A stretch of DNA of 64,000 bases, from NCBI GenBank assembly GCA_021842465.1, contig JAKBZN010000014.1, positions 1 to 64,000 on the forward strand. The letters are read 5' to 3'. The notes under the pieces are model-generated. The model was given only the letters and a program-made list of their open reading frames with translations. It was not told the origin of the DNA and did not search any database. How positions within the stretch are numbered: position 1 is the stretch's first letter; each line of letters begins with the position of its first letter. This document shows positions 26,941-37,104 of this stretch, piece after piece. A program made the position numbers and the translations under genes. Origin of the DNA: Pseudomonadota bacterium. Lineage in GTDB: Bacteria > Pseudomonadota > Gammaproteobacteria > Burkholderiales > Burkholderiaceae_F.

Positions 26941-27827
26941 CACGAATGCCCCTCGACCCGATTGCGCAGCAGGAGCGCTCGCGTTCCGACGCTCAGCAGC
27001 AGCACGAACAGCGTCACGATGAATGCGCCGGCCCAGGCCAGCGCGTGCCAGGAGTCGTACGGGCTCATCGCGAACTGGAAGATCACGATGGGCACGCTCG
27101 CCGTCGGCGCGTTGAGGTTGGGCGCCCAGTACTGGTTGTTCAGGGCGGTGAAGAGCAGGGGCGCGGTTTCGCCGCTGATCCGTGCCAGGCCCAGCAGGAT
27201 GCCGGTGAGGATGCCGGGCGCGGCAGCGCGGTAGAGGATCTGCACCGTCACCTTCCATCGCGGGATTCCCAGCGACAGGGCGGCCTCGCGCATCACGTTG
27301 GGAACCAGGCGCAGGGTTTCGTCGGTGGTCCGGACGACCACCGGCAGGACGATGAGGCTCAGGGCGAGGGCGCCGGCCCAGCCGGAGAAGTGGCCGACCG
27401 GCCGGACGGCCACAGTGTAGATGAAAAGCCCCAGCACGATGGACGGCGCCGACAGCAGGATGTCGTTGACGAAGCGGACCAGTTCCCGCAGCGCCGGGCG
27501 GCGTTCGGCGAACTCCGAAAGATAGGTTCCCGCGGCCACGCCGATCGGGGCACCGATCGCGATGCCCAGGGCGCTCATCAGCAGGCTCCCGACCAGCGCG
27601 TTGGCCAGTCCGCCGTCGTCGCCCGGCGGCGGGGTGATCTGGGTGAAGATCGCCGGGGTCATCGCGCGGATGCCGTTGCGGACGGTCACGAGGAGGATCC
27701 AGGCAAGGCAGAACAGGCCGAACGCCGTGGCCAGGAATCCGAGCAGGTTGGCGAGCACGTTGGCGCCGCGGCGGCGCCGATAGCGCCGCTCGACCGTGCG
27801 CGGCAGCGAGATCAAGGAAGCGGCCAT
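26940..27827 (-). CDS. pstA: Phosphate ABC transporter permease PstA
   Basis: A 295-residue inner-membrane permease with about six membrane helices. The first is at residues 28-55 ([18 protein letters not shown]). The permease-ATPase coupling loop, [25 protein letters not shown], is typical of PstA. It forms the channel with PstC. Start and stop overlap pstC and pstB by one to four bases, so translation is coupled. Confidence 0.95.
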   Translation of the reverse strand: MAASLISLPRTVERRYRRRRGANVLANLLGFLATAFGLFCLAWILLVTVRNGIRAMTPAIFTQITPPPGDDGGLANALVGSLLMSALGIAIGAPIGVAAGTYLSEFAERRPALRELVRFVNDILLSAPSIVLGLFIYTVAVRPVGHFSGWAGALALSLIVLPVVVRTTDETLRLVPNVMREAALSLGIPRWKVTVQILYRAAAPGILTGILLGLARISGETAPLLFTALNNQYWAPNLNAPTASVPIVIFQFAMSPYDSWHALAWAGAFIVTLFVLLLSVGTRALLLRNRVEGHS

Positions 27828-28822
27828 CAGCGACCCTCTCTCCGGGCGAGCCGGTACAGCATGAAACGTGCGATCGCCAGCACGATGAACGTCACGACGA
27901 ACAGCAGAAAGCCCAGCGCGATCAGCGACGACAGGTAGATGTCGGAATCGGCCTCGGTGAACTCGTTGGCGAGCGTCGCGGCAATCGAGTTGCCGGGCAT
28001 CAGCAGCGACAGATGCAGCGCGTGTTCGTTACCGAGGACGAAGGTGACCGCCATGGTCTCTCCGAGCGCGCGGCCCAGGCCCAGGAAAATCCCCCCGACC
28101 ACCGCCGAGCGGGTGTAGGGGAGCACCACCTTCCAGACCACTTCCCAGGTCGTCGAGCCCAGCGCATACGCCGATTCTTTCAACGCGTGGGGCACGGCGA
28201 GAAAGACGTCGCGCATCACCGACGAGATGAACGGCACCACCATCACGCCCAGGACGATGCCGGCGGTGAGCATGCCGATGCCCAGCGGCGGTCCGCGGAA
28301 CAGCATTCCGATTCCGGGGATGCCGCCCAGATGGCTGTTGATCCAGGGAAGGATGTAGGTCGACATGAACGGCACGAACGAGAACAGTCCCCACATTCCA
28401 TAGATGATGGAGGGAATGCCGGCGAGCAGTTCGATCGCTGCGCCCACCGGTCCGCGCATCCAGCGCGGCGCAATTTCGGTGAGGAACAGCGCAACTCCGA
28501 AGCTGACCGGGACGGCGACCAGCATCGCGATGACGGAGGTGACGAGGGTGCCGTAGATGGGCACGAAGGCGCCGAACTGGCGGTTGACCGCATCCCAGTC
28601 GCGGCTGACGAGGAATTTCCACCCGAAGGTGTGGAAGGCGAGCCGTCCGCCCCATAACATCGAGCCCGCTGCGGCGCCCAGCACCAGCAGCACGGACACG
28701 GCGGCGCCGAACAGAATGCCGTGAAAGGCGTGGTCCTGGCGCGTCTCGGCGCGCGCGCGCGCAAGACGGGGCGCCTCGTCCGGAACGGCCGGGGCGGATA
28801 ACGGCACGGTCGAAAGTTTCAT
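27827..28822 (-). CDS. pstC: Phosphate ABC transporter permease PstC
   Basis: A 331-residue permease and partner of PstA. After a cytoplasmic N terminus a first helix lies near residues 35-60, and the protein has the PstC features [18 protein letters not shown] and the coupling loop [25 protein letters not shown]. It follows pstS across an 85-base gap that holds a strong hairpin, which should lower permease expression relative to the binding protein. Confidence 0.95.
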   Translation of the reverse strand: MKLSTVPLSAPAVPDEAPRLARARAETRQDHAFHGILFGAAVSVLLVLGAAAGSMLWGGRLAFHTFGWKFLVSRDWDAVNRQFGAFVPIYGTLVTSVIAMLVAVPVSFGVALFLTEIAPRWMRGPVGAAIELLAGIPSIIYGMWGLFSFVPFMSTYILPWINSHLGGIPGIGMLFRGPPLGIGMLTAGIVLGVMVVPFISSVMRDVFLAVPHALKESAYALGSTTWEVVWKVVLPYTRSAVVGGIFLGLGRALGETMAVTFVLGNEHALHLSLLMPGNSIAATLANEFTEADSDIYLSSLIALGFLLFVVTFIVLAIARFMLYRLARREGR

Positions 28823-28836
28823 TGCATCAGGGAAAA

Positions 28837-28865
28837 GCCCCGCGGCACGCGCGGTGCCGCGGGGC
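28837..28865 (-). promoter_or_regulatory. Intercistronic hairpin between pstS and pstC
   Basis: A perfect 12-bp stem, GCCCCGCGGCAC paired with GTGCCGCGGGGC around a five-base loop, lies between the pstS stop and the pstC start. There is no T run, so it is more likely an mRNA stabiliser or partial attenuator that protects the pstS message from 3' decay than a full terminator. Binding-protein genes of ABC importers often have such a hairpin to make the periplasmic protein in excess. Confidence 0.75.
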
Positions 28866-28907
28866 GATGGACCACTTCCGGTCGGGATTCTGACAGGAAG
28901 CCGATGG

Positions 28908-29927
28908 TTAGTGGATCTGCGCGGCCCAGTACTTTTCGATATTTTTGACCAGCGACGGCGGCAGCGCGACGTAGACGAGCTTCTTCGCCTGGCCTTGGCC
29001 GTGCTCCAGCGCCCAGCGGAAGAAGGTCATCGCGGCCTTCGAGCGCGCCGGATCCTGCGGGTGCTTGTAGACCAGCACGAACGTGCTGGCGGCGATCGGC
29101 CAGGACGTGGCGCCCGGCGCGTCGGTGATCACCATGTCGAAGTCCTTGTCGACCGGCCACTGGGCCTTGGCTGCGGCGGCCGAGAAGCTCTCCAGGCTGG
29201 GGGCGACGTACTTGCCGGCCTGGTTCTTCATCAGGGTGTAGGACATCCGGGTTTCGAGCGCATAGGCGAGTTCGACGTAGCCGATCGAGCCTTTGAGCTG
29301 CTTGACATACGCCGCGACGCCTTCGTTGCCCTTGCCGCCGACGCCGGACGGCCAGGCCACGGAGGTGCCTTCGCCGACCTTGCTCTTCCAGGCGGGGCTG
29401 ACTTTGCTCAGGTAGTCGACGAAGTTGAAGGTCGTGCCGGAGCCGTCGGAACGATGCACGACGGAGATCTCCCCGTCACCCAGGTTCAGGCCGGGGTTGA
29501 GGGCGGCGATCGCCGGATCGTTCCAGTGGGTGATTTCGCCGAGATAGATCTTGGCCAGGGTCGAGCCGTCGAGCTTGAGTTGGCCGGGTTTGACGCCGTC
29601 GATATTGACCACCGGCACGACGCCGCCGATCACGACCGGAAATTGCGCCAGTCCGTGCTGCGCCAGCACCTTGGGAGCCAAGGGCATGTCGGTGGCACCG
29701 AAGTCCACCGTTCCCGCCTTGATCTGGGCGATGCCGCCGCCCGATCCGATGGACTGGTAATTGATCTTGGTACCGGTCGCCGCGTTGTAGTCGGCGGACC
29801 ACTTGGAGAGCAGCGGATAGACGAAGGTCGAACCGGCGCCGGTGATTTCGGCTGCGGACGCCGCGTGGGCCAGCAACAGGCCGCAGGCAGCCGCCGTCGC
29901 GAAGCGGGCGAGCAAAGATCGATTCAT
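28908..29927 (-). CDS. pstS: Periplasmic phosphate-binding protein PstS
   Basis: A 339-residue protein whose signal peptide ends at about residue 25 (LAHAASA). The mature part begins ITGAGSTFVYPLLSKW, the classic PstS opening with phosphate-contacting Gly-Ser-Thr, and further has GSGGGIAQIKAGTVDFGATD and HRSDGSGTTFNFVDYL, both ligand-binding segments. It captures phosphate for PstCAB. The ATG 29927 with GGAAC upstream was chosen because it begins the signal peptide. A weak Pho-box-like sequence at about 30006-30026 lies upstream; I regard it as unproven. Confidence 0.96.
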   Translation of the reverse strand: MNRSLLARFATAAACGLLLAHAASAAEITGAGSTFVYPLLSKWSADYNAATGTKINYQSIGSGGGIAQIKAGTVDFGATDMPLAPKVLAQHGLAQFPVVIGGVVPVVNIDGVKPGQLKLDGSTLAKIYLGEITHWNDPAIAALNPGLNLGDGEISVVHRSDGSGTTFNFVDYLSKVSPAWKSKVGEGTSVAWPSGVGGKGNEGVAAYVKQLKGSIGYVELAYALETRMSYTLMKNQAGKYVAPSLESFSAAAAKAQWPVDKDFDMVITDAPGATSWPIAASTFVLVYKHPQDPARSKAAMTFFRWALEHGQGQAKKLVYVALPPSLVKNIEKYWAAQIH

Positions 29928-30142
29928 GGAATGTTCCTTCCGGTAAAGTGGACTTTTTGTACGCGAACGCGCAGCGCGACGGTACGCGGCGATTGTTTCC
30001 ACAAAGTTACATGTCAAATATTACAGAATGGTTACCGAGGGCGGCGGTGTGCTCGGAAAACCCTATTCCATGATGAGAAATATCGTTTCATAATTTGAAA
30101 TTTGTGCGGGGGATGGTACATTCCTTAAAAAGGAGACAGCCG

Positions 30143-32854
30143 ATGCCTACCAATCCCGCCGCAAGCATGACCGGTGCCGGGAACGACCCGGACGCCCAGG
30201 AAACGCAAGAGTGGATCGACGCGCTCGACGCGGTCATCGAACAGGAAGGTCCCGGGCGGGCCCATTTCCTGCTCGAAACCCTGATGGATCGGGCGCGCCG
30301 TAGCGGCGCCCATATTCCCTATTCCGCCAACACCGCTTACCTCAATACCATTCCGCCGCATCTCGAGGCGCGCTCGCCCGGCGATGCCGCAATGGAGGAG
30401 CGGATCCGTTCCTACATTCGCTGGAACGCCATGGCGATGGTCGTGCGCGCCAACCGCCGGGAAGGCGAACTGGGCGGCCATATCGCCAGCTACGCCTCGG
30501 TCGGCACGCTCATGGAAGTGGGTTTCAATCACTTCTGGCGGGCTCCCACCGCGGAGCATGGCGGCGACCTGATCTATCTGCAGGGGCACTCCTCGCCCGG
30601 GGTCTATGCCCGCGCGTTCCTCGAGGGACGGATTTCCGAGGACCAGCTGGACCACTTCCGGCGCGAGGTCGAGGGCAAGGGCGTCAGTTCCTATCCCCAT
30701 CCCAAGCTGATGCCCGATTTCTGGCAGTTCCCGACGGTATCGATGGGCCTGGGGCCGATCCAGGGGATCTACCAGGCGCGTTTTCTCAAATACCTGCATG
30801 CGCGCGGTATCGCCGACACGGCTGACCGCAAGGTCTGGGTGTTCTGCGGCGACGGCGAGATGGACGAGCCCGAGTCGATGGGCGCCATCGCCATGGCGGC
30901 GCGCGAAAAGCTCGACAACCTGATCTTCGTCATCAACTGCAACCTGCAGCGGCTCGACGGCCCCGTGCGCGGCAACGGCAAGATCATCCAGGAACTCGAA
31001 GGCGCGTTCCGCGGCGCCGGCTGGAACGTCATCAAGCTGCTCTGGGGTTCCTACTGGGATCCGCTGCTGGCACGGGACAAGGACGGCCTGCTCCAGAAGC
31101 TCATGGAAGAGACGGTCGACGGCGAATACCAGAACTACAAGGCCAACGACGGCGCCTACGTCCGCAAGAATTTCTTCGGGAAGTATCCCCAGCTGCTCGA
31201 GATGGTCTCGCGCATGACCGACTCGGATATCTGGCGCCTCAATCGCGGCGGACACGATCCGCACAAGATCTATGCCGCCTACGCGGCAGCGGTGGCGCAC
31301 GGTGGCCAGCCGACGGTGATCCTTGCCAAAACCGTCAAGGGGTATGGCATGGGCAAGGTGGGGCAGGCGAAGAACCCCTCGCACCAGCTGAAGAAGCTCG
31401 ATACCGATTCGGTGCGCGAGTTCCGCGACCGGTTCCGCATCCCGGTGCCGGACGATCGGGTCGACGAGGTGCCGTTCTACCTGCCGCCGGCGGATTCGCC
31501 CGAGATGCAGTATCTCCACGAGCGGCGCCGCGCCCTGGGCGGCTATCTGCCGCAGCGCCGCCGCCGTGCGTCGGAGTCGCTCGCGATCCCCGCGCTCGAC
31601 GCCTTCTCGGCGGTGCTGGAGCCCACCGCCGAAGGGCGGGAGATCTCCACCACCCAGGCGTTCGTGCGCGTGCTTACGCAGCTCGTGCGTGACAAGGAGC
31701 TGGGGCCGCGCGTGGTGCCGATCATTCCCGACGAGGCGCGCACCTTCGGCATGGAGGGGATGTTCCGCCAGCTGGGAATCTTCTCGCAGCAAGGACAGCT
31801 CTACGAGCCGGTCGATCGCGATCAGGTGATGTACTACCGCGAGGACAAGGCTGGGCAGATCCTCGAAGAGGGGATCAACGAGGCGGGCGCGATGAGCTCG
31901 TGGATCGCGGCGGCGTCGAGCTACTCGACCACCGACCGGATCATGTTGCCCTTCTACATCTTTTATTCGATGTTCGGCCTGCAGCGTACCGGCGACCTGG
32001 CCTGGGCGGCGGGCGACCTGCAGGCGCGCGGGTTCCTGCTGGGCGGCACGAGCGGTCGCACCACCTTGAACGGCGAGGGTCTGCAGCACCAGGACGGGCA
32101 TTCGCATGTCCTGGCTTCGACCATCCCCAACTGCGTCTGCTATGACCCGACGTTCGCGCACGAAGTCGCGGTGATCCTGCACGACGGTCTGCGCCGCATG
32201 ATGTCGGACCAGGAAAACGTCTGGTACTACATCACCCTGCTCAACGAGAACTACGCGCATCCCGGTCTGAAGAAAGGGCAGGAGGAGGGCATCCTGCGCG
32301 GCATGTATCGCCTGCGCGAGGGAGCGGCCGGAAGCGGCAAGAGCAAGGCGATCGCACGCGTGCAGCTGCTGGGCTGCGGTTCGATCCTGCGCGAGGTGAT
32401 CGCCGCGGCGGAGATCCTCGAGCGCGACTACAAGGTTGTCGCGGATGTCTGGAGCGTGACCAGCTTCACCGAGCTGCGGCGCGACGGCATCGACTGCGAG
32501 CGCTGGAACATGCTGCATCCGCTCGAGGCGGCCCGCAAGCCCTATGTGGCGCAGCAGATGGAAGGAACCGCCGGGCCGATCATCGCCTCGACCGACTACA
32601 TGCGGACCTTCGCCGACCAGATCCGGCCGTACGTGCCGCAAGGGCGTGCATACAAGGTGCTGGGGACCGACGGGTTCGGCCGTTCCGACACCCGCACCGC
32701 GCTGCGCGCGTTCTTCGAGGTCGACCGGCATTACGTCGCGGTGGCGGCGCTCAAGGCCCTTTCGGAGGACGGGACGGTGCCGGCTGCGGTGGTCGCGGAG
32801 GCGATCCGCAAGTTCGGGATCGATCCCGAGAAACCCAACCCGGCGACGGTGTAA
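30143..32854 (+). CDS. aceE: Pyruvate dehydrogenase E1 component (homodimeric)
   Basis: A 903-residue thiamine-diphosphate enzyme that decarboxylates pyruvate and reductively acetylates the lipoyl groups of E2. The AceE type is clear from HIPYSANTAYLNTIPP, the ThDP motif GDGEMDEPES with downstream INCNLQRLDGPVRGNGKI, and the C-terminal GTDGFGRSDTR. The length is close to the E. coli enzyme (887). ATG 30143 follows AGGAGA at the usual distance, which decides the start over in-frame codons from 30095. The E2 gene begins 16 bases after the stop, so this is a pdh operon. Confidence 0.97.
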   Translation: MPTNPAASMTGAGNDPDAQETQEWIDALDAVIEQEGPGRAHFLLETLMDRARRSGAHIPYSANTAYLNTIPPHLEARSPGDAAMEERIRSYIRWNAMAMVVRANRREGELGGHIASYASVGTLMEVGFNHFWRAPTAEHGGDLIYLQGHSSPGVYARAFLEGRISEDQLDHFRREVEGKGVSSYPHPKLMPDFWQFPTVSMGLGPIQGIYQARFLKYLHARGIADTADRKVWVFCGDGEMDEPESMGAIAMAAREKLDNLIFVINCNLQRLDGPVRGNGKIIQELEGAFRGAGWNVIKLLWGSYWDPLLARDKDGLLQKLMEETVDGEYQNYKANDGAYVRKNFFGKYPQLLEMVSRMTDSDIWRLNRGGHDPHKIYAAYAAAVAHGGQPTVILAKTVKGYGMGKVGQAKNPSHQLKKLDTDSVREFRDRFRIPVPDDRVDEVPFYLPPADSPEMQYLHERRRALGGYLPQRRRRASESLAIPALDAFSAVLEPTAEGREISTTQAFVRVLTQLVRDKELGPRVVPIIPDEARTFGMEGMFRQLGIFSQQGQLYEPVDRDQVMYYREDKAGQILEEGINEAGAMSSWIAAASSYSTTDRIMLPFYIFYSMFGLQRTGDLAWAAGDLQARGFLLGGTSGRTTLNGEGLQHQDGHSHVLASTIPNCVCYDPTFAHEVAVILHDGLRRMMSDQENVWYYITLLNENYAHPGLKKGQEEGILRGMYRLREGAAGSGKSKAIARVQLLGCGSILREVIAAAEILERDYKVVADVWSVTSFTELRRDGIDCERWNMLHPLEAARKPYVAQQMEGTAGPIIASTDYMRTFADQIRPYVPQGRAYKVLGTDGFGRSDTRTALRAFFEVDRHYVAVAALKALSEDGTVPAAVVAEAIRKFGIDPEKPNPATV

Positions 32855-32870
32855 GAGAGAGGGAATCGAC

Positions 32871-34229
32871 ATGGCCAATCCCGTGGCAGACAGCGTGGAA
32901 GTGCGGGTTCCGGATATCGGGGATTTCAAGGACGTCGAGGTCATTGAACTGTTGGTCAAGCCCGGCGACGCGATCGCCGTCGACCAGTCGCTGATCACCG
33001 TCGAATCCGACAAGGCGTCGATGGAGATCCCGTCCGCCGCGGCGGGCGTGGTGCGCGAACTCAAACTGCGGATCGGCGACAAGGTATCGAAGGGATCGCT
33101 CGTTCTGCTGCTCGAGCCGGCGGCGGCCGCCGCGGCAACCGCGCCGGCGGTTGCGGCGGAACCCGCGGCGGCGGACAAGCCCGCAGCGGTGACGCCGGAG
33201 TCGGCGCCGAAGGCGGACTCCGGGGACCGCGCGGCGGTCGCCCCGGCGGTCCCCGCCGCCGAAGCGCCCGCAGCGGGCGGCGAGCCGGTCGGTGCGATTT
33301 CGGGCACGGTCCATGCGTCGCCGTCGGTGCGTGCGACGGCCCGCGAACTGGGTGTCGACCTGTCGCGCGTGTCCGGCAGCGGCCCCAAGGGCCGGGTCAC
33401 CCACGACGACGTGCGCGCGTTCGTCAAGCGCGTGATGCAGGGGGCGCAGGCGGCCGGATCGGGTTCCGGCATCGTCGCCGCGGGCGGCGCGGCGCTGCCG
33501 GCATGGCCGCAGGTCGACTTCGCCAAGTTCGGGCCGATCGAACGGGTCGAGATGTCGCGCATCCGGAAGATCTCGGGGCCCGGTCTCCATCGCAACTGGG
33601 TGAGCATCCCGCATGTGACCAATCACGAGGATGCCGACATCACCGAACTCGAAGCCTTCCGGGTCCAGCTCAACCGCGAGCACGAGAAGCGCGGCGTCAA
33701 GCTCACGATGCTCGCCTTTCTCGTAAAGGCCTGCGTCGCGGCCCTGCAGCGGTTCCCGGAGTTCAACAGCTCGCTCGATGCGGCCGGCGGCGACGCGGTG
33801 ATCCGCAAGAAGTATTACCACATCGGCTTCGCCGCGGACACGCCCAATGGCCTGGTCGTTCCGGTGATCCGCGATGCCGATCGCAAGGGCGTACTGGAAA
33901 TCGCGCAGGAAATGTCCGCCCTGGCGGCCAAGGCGCGCGAGGGCAAGTTGAGCCCGGCGGAAATGCAGGGCGGCACGTTCTCGATCTCGTCCCTGGGGGG
34001 AATCGGCGGCACCTATTTCACGCCGATCATCAATGCGCCCGAGGTGGCGATTCTCGGCGTGTGCCGCGCGGCGATGCGTCCGGTCTGGGACGGCGAGCAG
34101 TTCGTGCCGCGCCTGATCCTGCCGATGTCGCTGTCCTGGGATCATCGGGTGGTCGACGGCGCGGGCGCGGCGCGTTTCAACGCCTACCTCGCCCAGGTGC
34201 TGGCCGACTTCCGCCGCGTGTTGCTGTAA
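32871..34229 (+). CDS. aceF: Pyruvate dehydrogenase E2, dihydrolipoyl acetyltransferase
   Basis: A 452-residue E2 with a single N-terminal lipoyl domain (about 8-80; the lipoylated lysine is in VESDKASMEIPS). An Ala/Pro-rich linker (about 83-140) comes next, then a peripheral-subunit-binding domain (SPSVRATARELGVDLSRVSGSG...GRVTHDDV) and the catalytic domain with its C-terminal SWDHRVVDGAGAARF (His and Asp of the active site). Many beta/gammaproteobacterial E2 proteins have two or three lipoyl domains; this one has one. It forms the core of the complex binding E1 and E3. Confidence 0.96.
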   Translation: MANPVADSVEVRVPDIGDFKDVEVIELLVKPGDAIAVDQSLITVESDKASMEIPSAAAGVVRELKLRIGDKVSKGSLVLLLEPAAAAAATAPAVAAEPAAADKPAAVTPESAPKADSGDRAAVAPAVPAAEAPAAGGEPVGAISGTVHASPSVRATARELGVDLSRVSGSGPKGRVTHDDVRAFVKRVMQGAQAAGSGSGIVAAGGAALPAWPQVDFAKFGPIERVEMSRIRKISGPGLHRNWVSIPHVTNHEDADITELEAFRVQLNREHEKRGVKLTMLAFLVKACVAALQRFPEFNSSLDAAGGDAVIRKKYYHIGFAADTPNGLVVPVIRDADRKGVLEIAQEMSALAAKAREGKLSPAEMQGGTFSISSLGGIGGTYFTPIINAPEVAILGVCRAAMRPVWDGEQFVPRLILPMSLSWDHRVVDGAGAARFNAYLAQVLADFRRVLL

Positions 34230-34263
34230 GCGCGGTTGTAAGCACGTTGCGCGGAGGACGGAC

Positions 34264-34824
34264 GTGACGGACACGGTGAACCCGGGTGTGCCTGGTCCAT
34301 CGGGATCGGTGGCGGAGTCGGCGATCGCGGTCGCGCCGATCGATCTGCAGCACGTCGACAGCTTTGGCGACTGTCTTGCCGAGGTGGCGCGCGAACGCAA
34401 GTACCTGGCGATCGTCGAGGGCTTCTCGCTGGAGCAGAACGCGGCGTGGGTGGCCGCGGATCGTTCGCTCGGGAACCCGTTTCACGTCGCGCTCGATGGC
34501 CATCGGGTGGTCGGTTGGTGCGAAGTGCGGCGCGATCCGCTTCCCGGCCGCGGCCATGGCGGCGTGTTGGGAATCGGCGTGCGGGCGGCGTACCGGCGCC
34601 AGGGAGTGGGCCGCCGCCTGATGGCGACGGCAATTGCCGATGCCTGGCTGCGCGGGTTCGAGCGCATCGAATTGTGGGTGCGCGCGCCGAACGAGGCGGC
34701 GATCTCCCTGTACCGCAAGTTTGGCTTCGTCGAAGAGGGGCGCCGCCGCGATGCGGTGCGCCTGGACGACGGCTCCGAAGATGAAGTGCTGATGGCAATC
34801 CGTTTCGTAAAGGAATCCGTGTGA
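34264..34824 (+). CDS. GNAT acetyltransferase inside the pdh operon
   Basis: A 186-residue GCN5-related N-acetyltransferase. Motif A (acetyl-CoA pyrophosphate loop) is VRAAYRRQGVGRRLMATAI, preceded by a GVLGIGV strand; motif B is ELWVRAPNEAAISLYRKFGFVEEGRRRDAV, typical of RimI/RimJ-like and aminoglycoside-type GNATs. The GTG start at 34264 lies 34 bases after aceF, and the end overlaps the lpdA start by four bases, so it is an integral member of the aceEF-lpdA operon. The substrate is unknown. The placement would allow its activity to follow acetyl-CoA supply, but that is inference. Confidence 0.88.
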   Translation: MTDTVNPGVPGPSGSVAESAIAVAPIDLQHVDSFGDCLAEVARERKYLAIVEGFSLEQNAAWVAADRSLGNPFHVALDGHRVVGWCEVRRDPLPGRGHGGVLGIGVRAAYRRQGVGRRLMATAIADAWLRGFERIELWVRAPNEAAISLYRKFGFVEEGRRRDAVRLDDGSEDEVLMAIRFVKESV

Positions 34825-36239
34825 ACGAACCATACGACCTTCTCGTGCTCGGCGCAGGCCCCGGCGGATATTCGGCGGCGTTTCGCGCCGCCGACCTCGG
34901 CATGCGCGTGGCCCTGGTGGAGCGCGGCCCGACGCTGGGCGGCGTGTGCCTCAATGTCGGCTGCATTCCGTCCAAGGCGCTGCTGCACGTCGCGGCGGTG
35001 CTCGAGGAAGCCGTGCATCTGGCCGGCGTCGGGGTCGAATTCGCGCCGCCGCAGATCGACCTCGCGAAACTGCGCGCGCACCGGAACCAGGTCGTGGGCA
35101 AGCTGACTTCGGGACTCGCCGCGATGGCCAAGCTGCGCAAGGTCGACGTGCTGCGCGGCACCGGGCGGTTCGCGGACGCCCACACGCTTTCCTGGACGGC
35201 GGCCGAGGGCGGCGAAACCCGCAACATCGGGTTTCGGCAGGCGATCATCGCCGCCGGTTCCGAACCGGTCTCGCTGCCGTTCCTGCCGCAGGATCCGCGC
35301 ATCGTCGATTCCACCGGCGTGCTCGAACTGCCGTTCGTGCCCAAGCGCATGCTGGTCATCGGCGGCGGCATCATCGGCCTGGAAATGGCCACGGTGTATT
35401 CGGCGCTGGGGGCGCGGGTCGACGTCGTGGAATTGACGGACGGCCTGATGCCGGGAACCGATCGCGATCTGGTCAAGGTCTGGCACAAGCGCAACGAACA
35501 CCGCTTCGATCGGGTGCTGCTGCGCACGCGGGCGGCGGCGGTTGACGCGCTGCCGGAGGCGGTGCGCGTGCGCTTCGAAGGTGAGCAGGCGCCGGATGGG
35601 GCGGTCGATTACGACCTCGTCCTGGTCTCCGCCGGACGGCGTCCCAACGGCAAGGCGATCGGTGCCGAAGCCGCCGGCGTGCAGGTCGACGAGCGCGGGT
35701 TCATCCCCACCGACGCGCAGATGCGTACCAACGTCGCGCACATCTTCGCCATCGGCGACGTCGCCGGAGGCCCGATGCTGGCGCACAAGGCCGTGCACGA
35801 GGGACACGTCGCGGCCGAAGTCGCCGCCGGCCACAAGGCGGCGTTCGATGCCCGCGTGATTCCTTCGGTTGCCTATACCGATCCGGAGATCGCCTGGGCC
35901 GGCCTGACGGAGGACGAGGCGCGCGCGCGCGGCGTCGCCGTCAAGAAGGCGGTATTTCCCTGGAACGCGTCGGGACGCGCGATCGCCAACGGGCGCGACG
36001 AGGGGTTCACCAAGCTGCTGTTCGACGAGACGACCCACCGCATCGTCGGCGGTGCGATCGTCGGCACGCACGCCGGCGACCTGATCGGCGAAATCGCATT
36101 GGCGATCGAGATGGGTGCGGACGCGGTGGATATCGGTAAGACCATCCATCCCCATCCGACCTTGTGCGAGTCGGTCGGGCTTGCGGCCGAGGTGGCCGAA
36201 GGCGCCTGCACGGATCTGCCGCCGGCGCGGAAACGATAG
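34821..36239 (+). CDS. lpdA: Dihydrolipoyl dehydrogenase (E3)
   Basis: A 472-residue flavoprotein that reoxidises dihydrolipoyl groups of E2 with NAD+. The FAD site is [21 protein letters not shown] at the N terminus. The redox disulfide is [17 protein letters not shown], the NAD site [12 protein letters not shown], and the C-terminal catalytic His-Glu pair is in [10 protein letters not shown]. It lacks the N-terminal lipoyl domain found in some betaproteobacterial E3 proteins. It is the last gene of the pdh operon. Confidence 0.97.
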   Translation: MNEPYDLLVLGAGPGGYSAAFRAADLGMRVALVERGPTLGGVCLNVGCIPSKALLHVAAVLEEAVHLAGVGVEFAPPQIDLAKLRAHRNQVVGKLTSGLAAMAKLRKVDVLRGTGRFADAHTLSWTAAEGGETRNIGFRQAIIAAGSEPVSLPFLPQDPRIVDSTGVLELPFVPKRMLVIGGGIIGLEMATVYSALGARVDVVELTDGLMPGTDRDLVKVWHKRNEHRFDRVLLRTRAAAVDALPEAVRVRFEGEQAPDGAVDYDLVLVSAGRRPNGKAIGAEAAGVQVDERGFIPTDAQMRTNVAHIFAIGDVAGGPMLAHKAVHEGHVAAEVAAGHKAAFDARVIPSVAYTDPEIAWAGLTEDEARARGVAVKKAVFPWNASGRAIANGRDEGFTKLLFDETTHRIVGGAIVGTHAGDLIGEIALAIEMGADAVDIGKTIHPHPTLCESVGLAAEVAEGACTDLPPARKR

Positions 36240-36274
36240 GTATCATTGGCGGCTCTTTTCCAAGGATTCCGCCC

Positions 36275-36967
36275 GTGACCGACAAGCTGAGCCAGGACGA
36301 ACTCAAGCGCGCCGTGGCGCGCGCCGCCGTACAACACATCGCGCCGTGCCTGGGCACGGGTGCTGCGCTCGGGGTCGGGACCGGTTCGACCGCGGATCTG
36401 TTCATCGACGAACTGGCCGCCCATCGCGATGCGATCGCGGCCGCGGTCGCCAGTTCGGAGCGCAGCGCGACGCGCCTGCGCGCGCACGGCATCCGGGTCG
36501 TCGACCTGAACGAGGTCGAATCGATCCCGGTCTATGTCGACGGTGCCGACGAGATCGATCCGACCTTCGCCATGATCAAGGGCGGGGGCGGCGCGCTCAC
36601 CCGCGAGAAGATCGTTGCCGCCGTCGCCACGACCTTCGTCTGCATTGCCGACGCGAGCAAGAAGGTCGACGTGCTGGGCCGCTTCCCGCTGCCGGTCGAG
36701 GTCATTCCGATGGCGCGCAATTTCCTGTGGCGCGAACTGGCCAAGCTGGGCGGGGAGCCCCGTCTGCGCGAGGGATTCCGTACCGACAACGACAACGAAA
36801 TTCTCGACGTCCATGGTCTGCAGATTTCCGATCCGCGGACCCTTGAGGCGTACTTGAACCAGATCCCGGGCGTGGTCACCGTCGGCCTGTTCGCGGCACG
36901 CGGCGCGGACGTCCTGCTGTTGGGAACGCCGGACGGCGTGCAGGATCTCCGCCGGCCGGGATGCTGA
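36275..36967 (+). CDS. rpiA: Ribose-5-phosphate isomerase A
   Basis: A 230-residue enzyme of the pentose phosphate pathway that interconverts ribose 5-phosphate and ribulose 5-phosphate. The motifs [18 protein letters not shown] (with the catalytic-site aspartates) and [14 protein letters not shown] are intact, and the C-terminal [18 protein letters not shown] is typical. The start is GTG 36275, chosen because family members begin with TQDELKR-like sequence just after it and because the longer frame would overlap lpdA. Confidence 0.96.
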   Translation: MTDKLSQDELKRAVARAAVQHIAPCLGTGAALGVGTGSTADLFIDELAAHRDAIAAAVASSERSATRLRAHGIRVVDLNEVESIPVYVDGADEIDPTFAMIKGGGGALTREKIVAAVATTFVCIADASKKVDVLGRFPLPVEVIPMARNFLWRELAKLGGEPRLREGFRTDNDNEILDVHGLQISDPRTLEAYLNQIPGVVTVGLFAARGADVLLLGTPDGVQDLRRPGC

Positions 36968-37047
36968 GCGCCGGCCGTCCCACGATCCCGATTCCTCATT
37001 GGCCAGGGGACGGCAGCGCGGCACCGCCCGTCGCCGCGCGGTTCCCC

Positions 37048-37093
37048 ATACCCCCTCTCCTCCCTGGGGGAGAGGGCGGGGGTGAGGGGGTAT
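37048..37093. repeat. CCCTCTCC-type palindromic intergenic repeat
   Basis: ATACCCCCTCTCC is followed by a GGGGGAGAGGG arm and GGGGGTGAGGGGGTAT, giving a strong hairpin in the gap between rpiA and the next gene. Elements of the form CCCTCTCC...GGAGAGGG...GGGTGAGGG are common between genes in many proteobacteria. It ends 12 bases before the start of the next gene, so it could influence that gene's expression. A diverged copy lies at 26106-26143. Confidence 0.7.
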
Positions 37094-37104
37094 AAACGGT
37101 CACC

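Noticed and set aside
30006-30026. Pho box upstream of pstS
   Set aside because: CTGTAATATTTGACATGTAAC has one good half-site, but the second 11-bp repeat does not match; too weak to list as a site.
36968-37104. PreQ1 or other riboswitch upstream of the queuosine genes
   Set aside because: The short gap is filled by a CCCTCTCC-type repeat hairpin; no aptamer-like sequence is seen.
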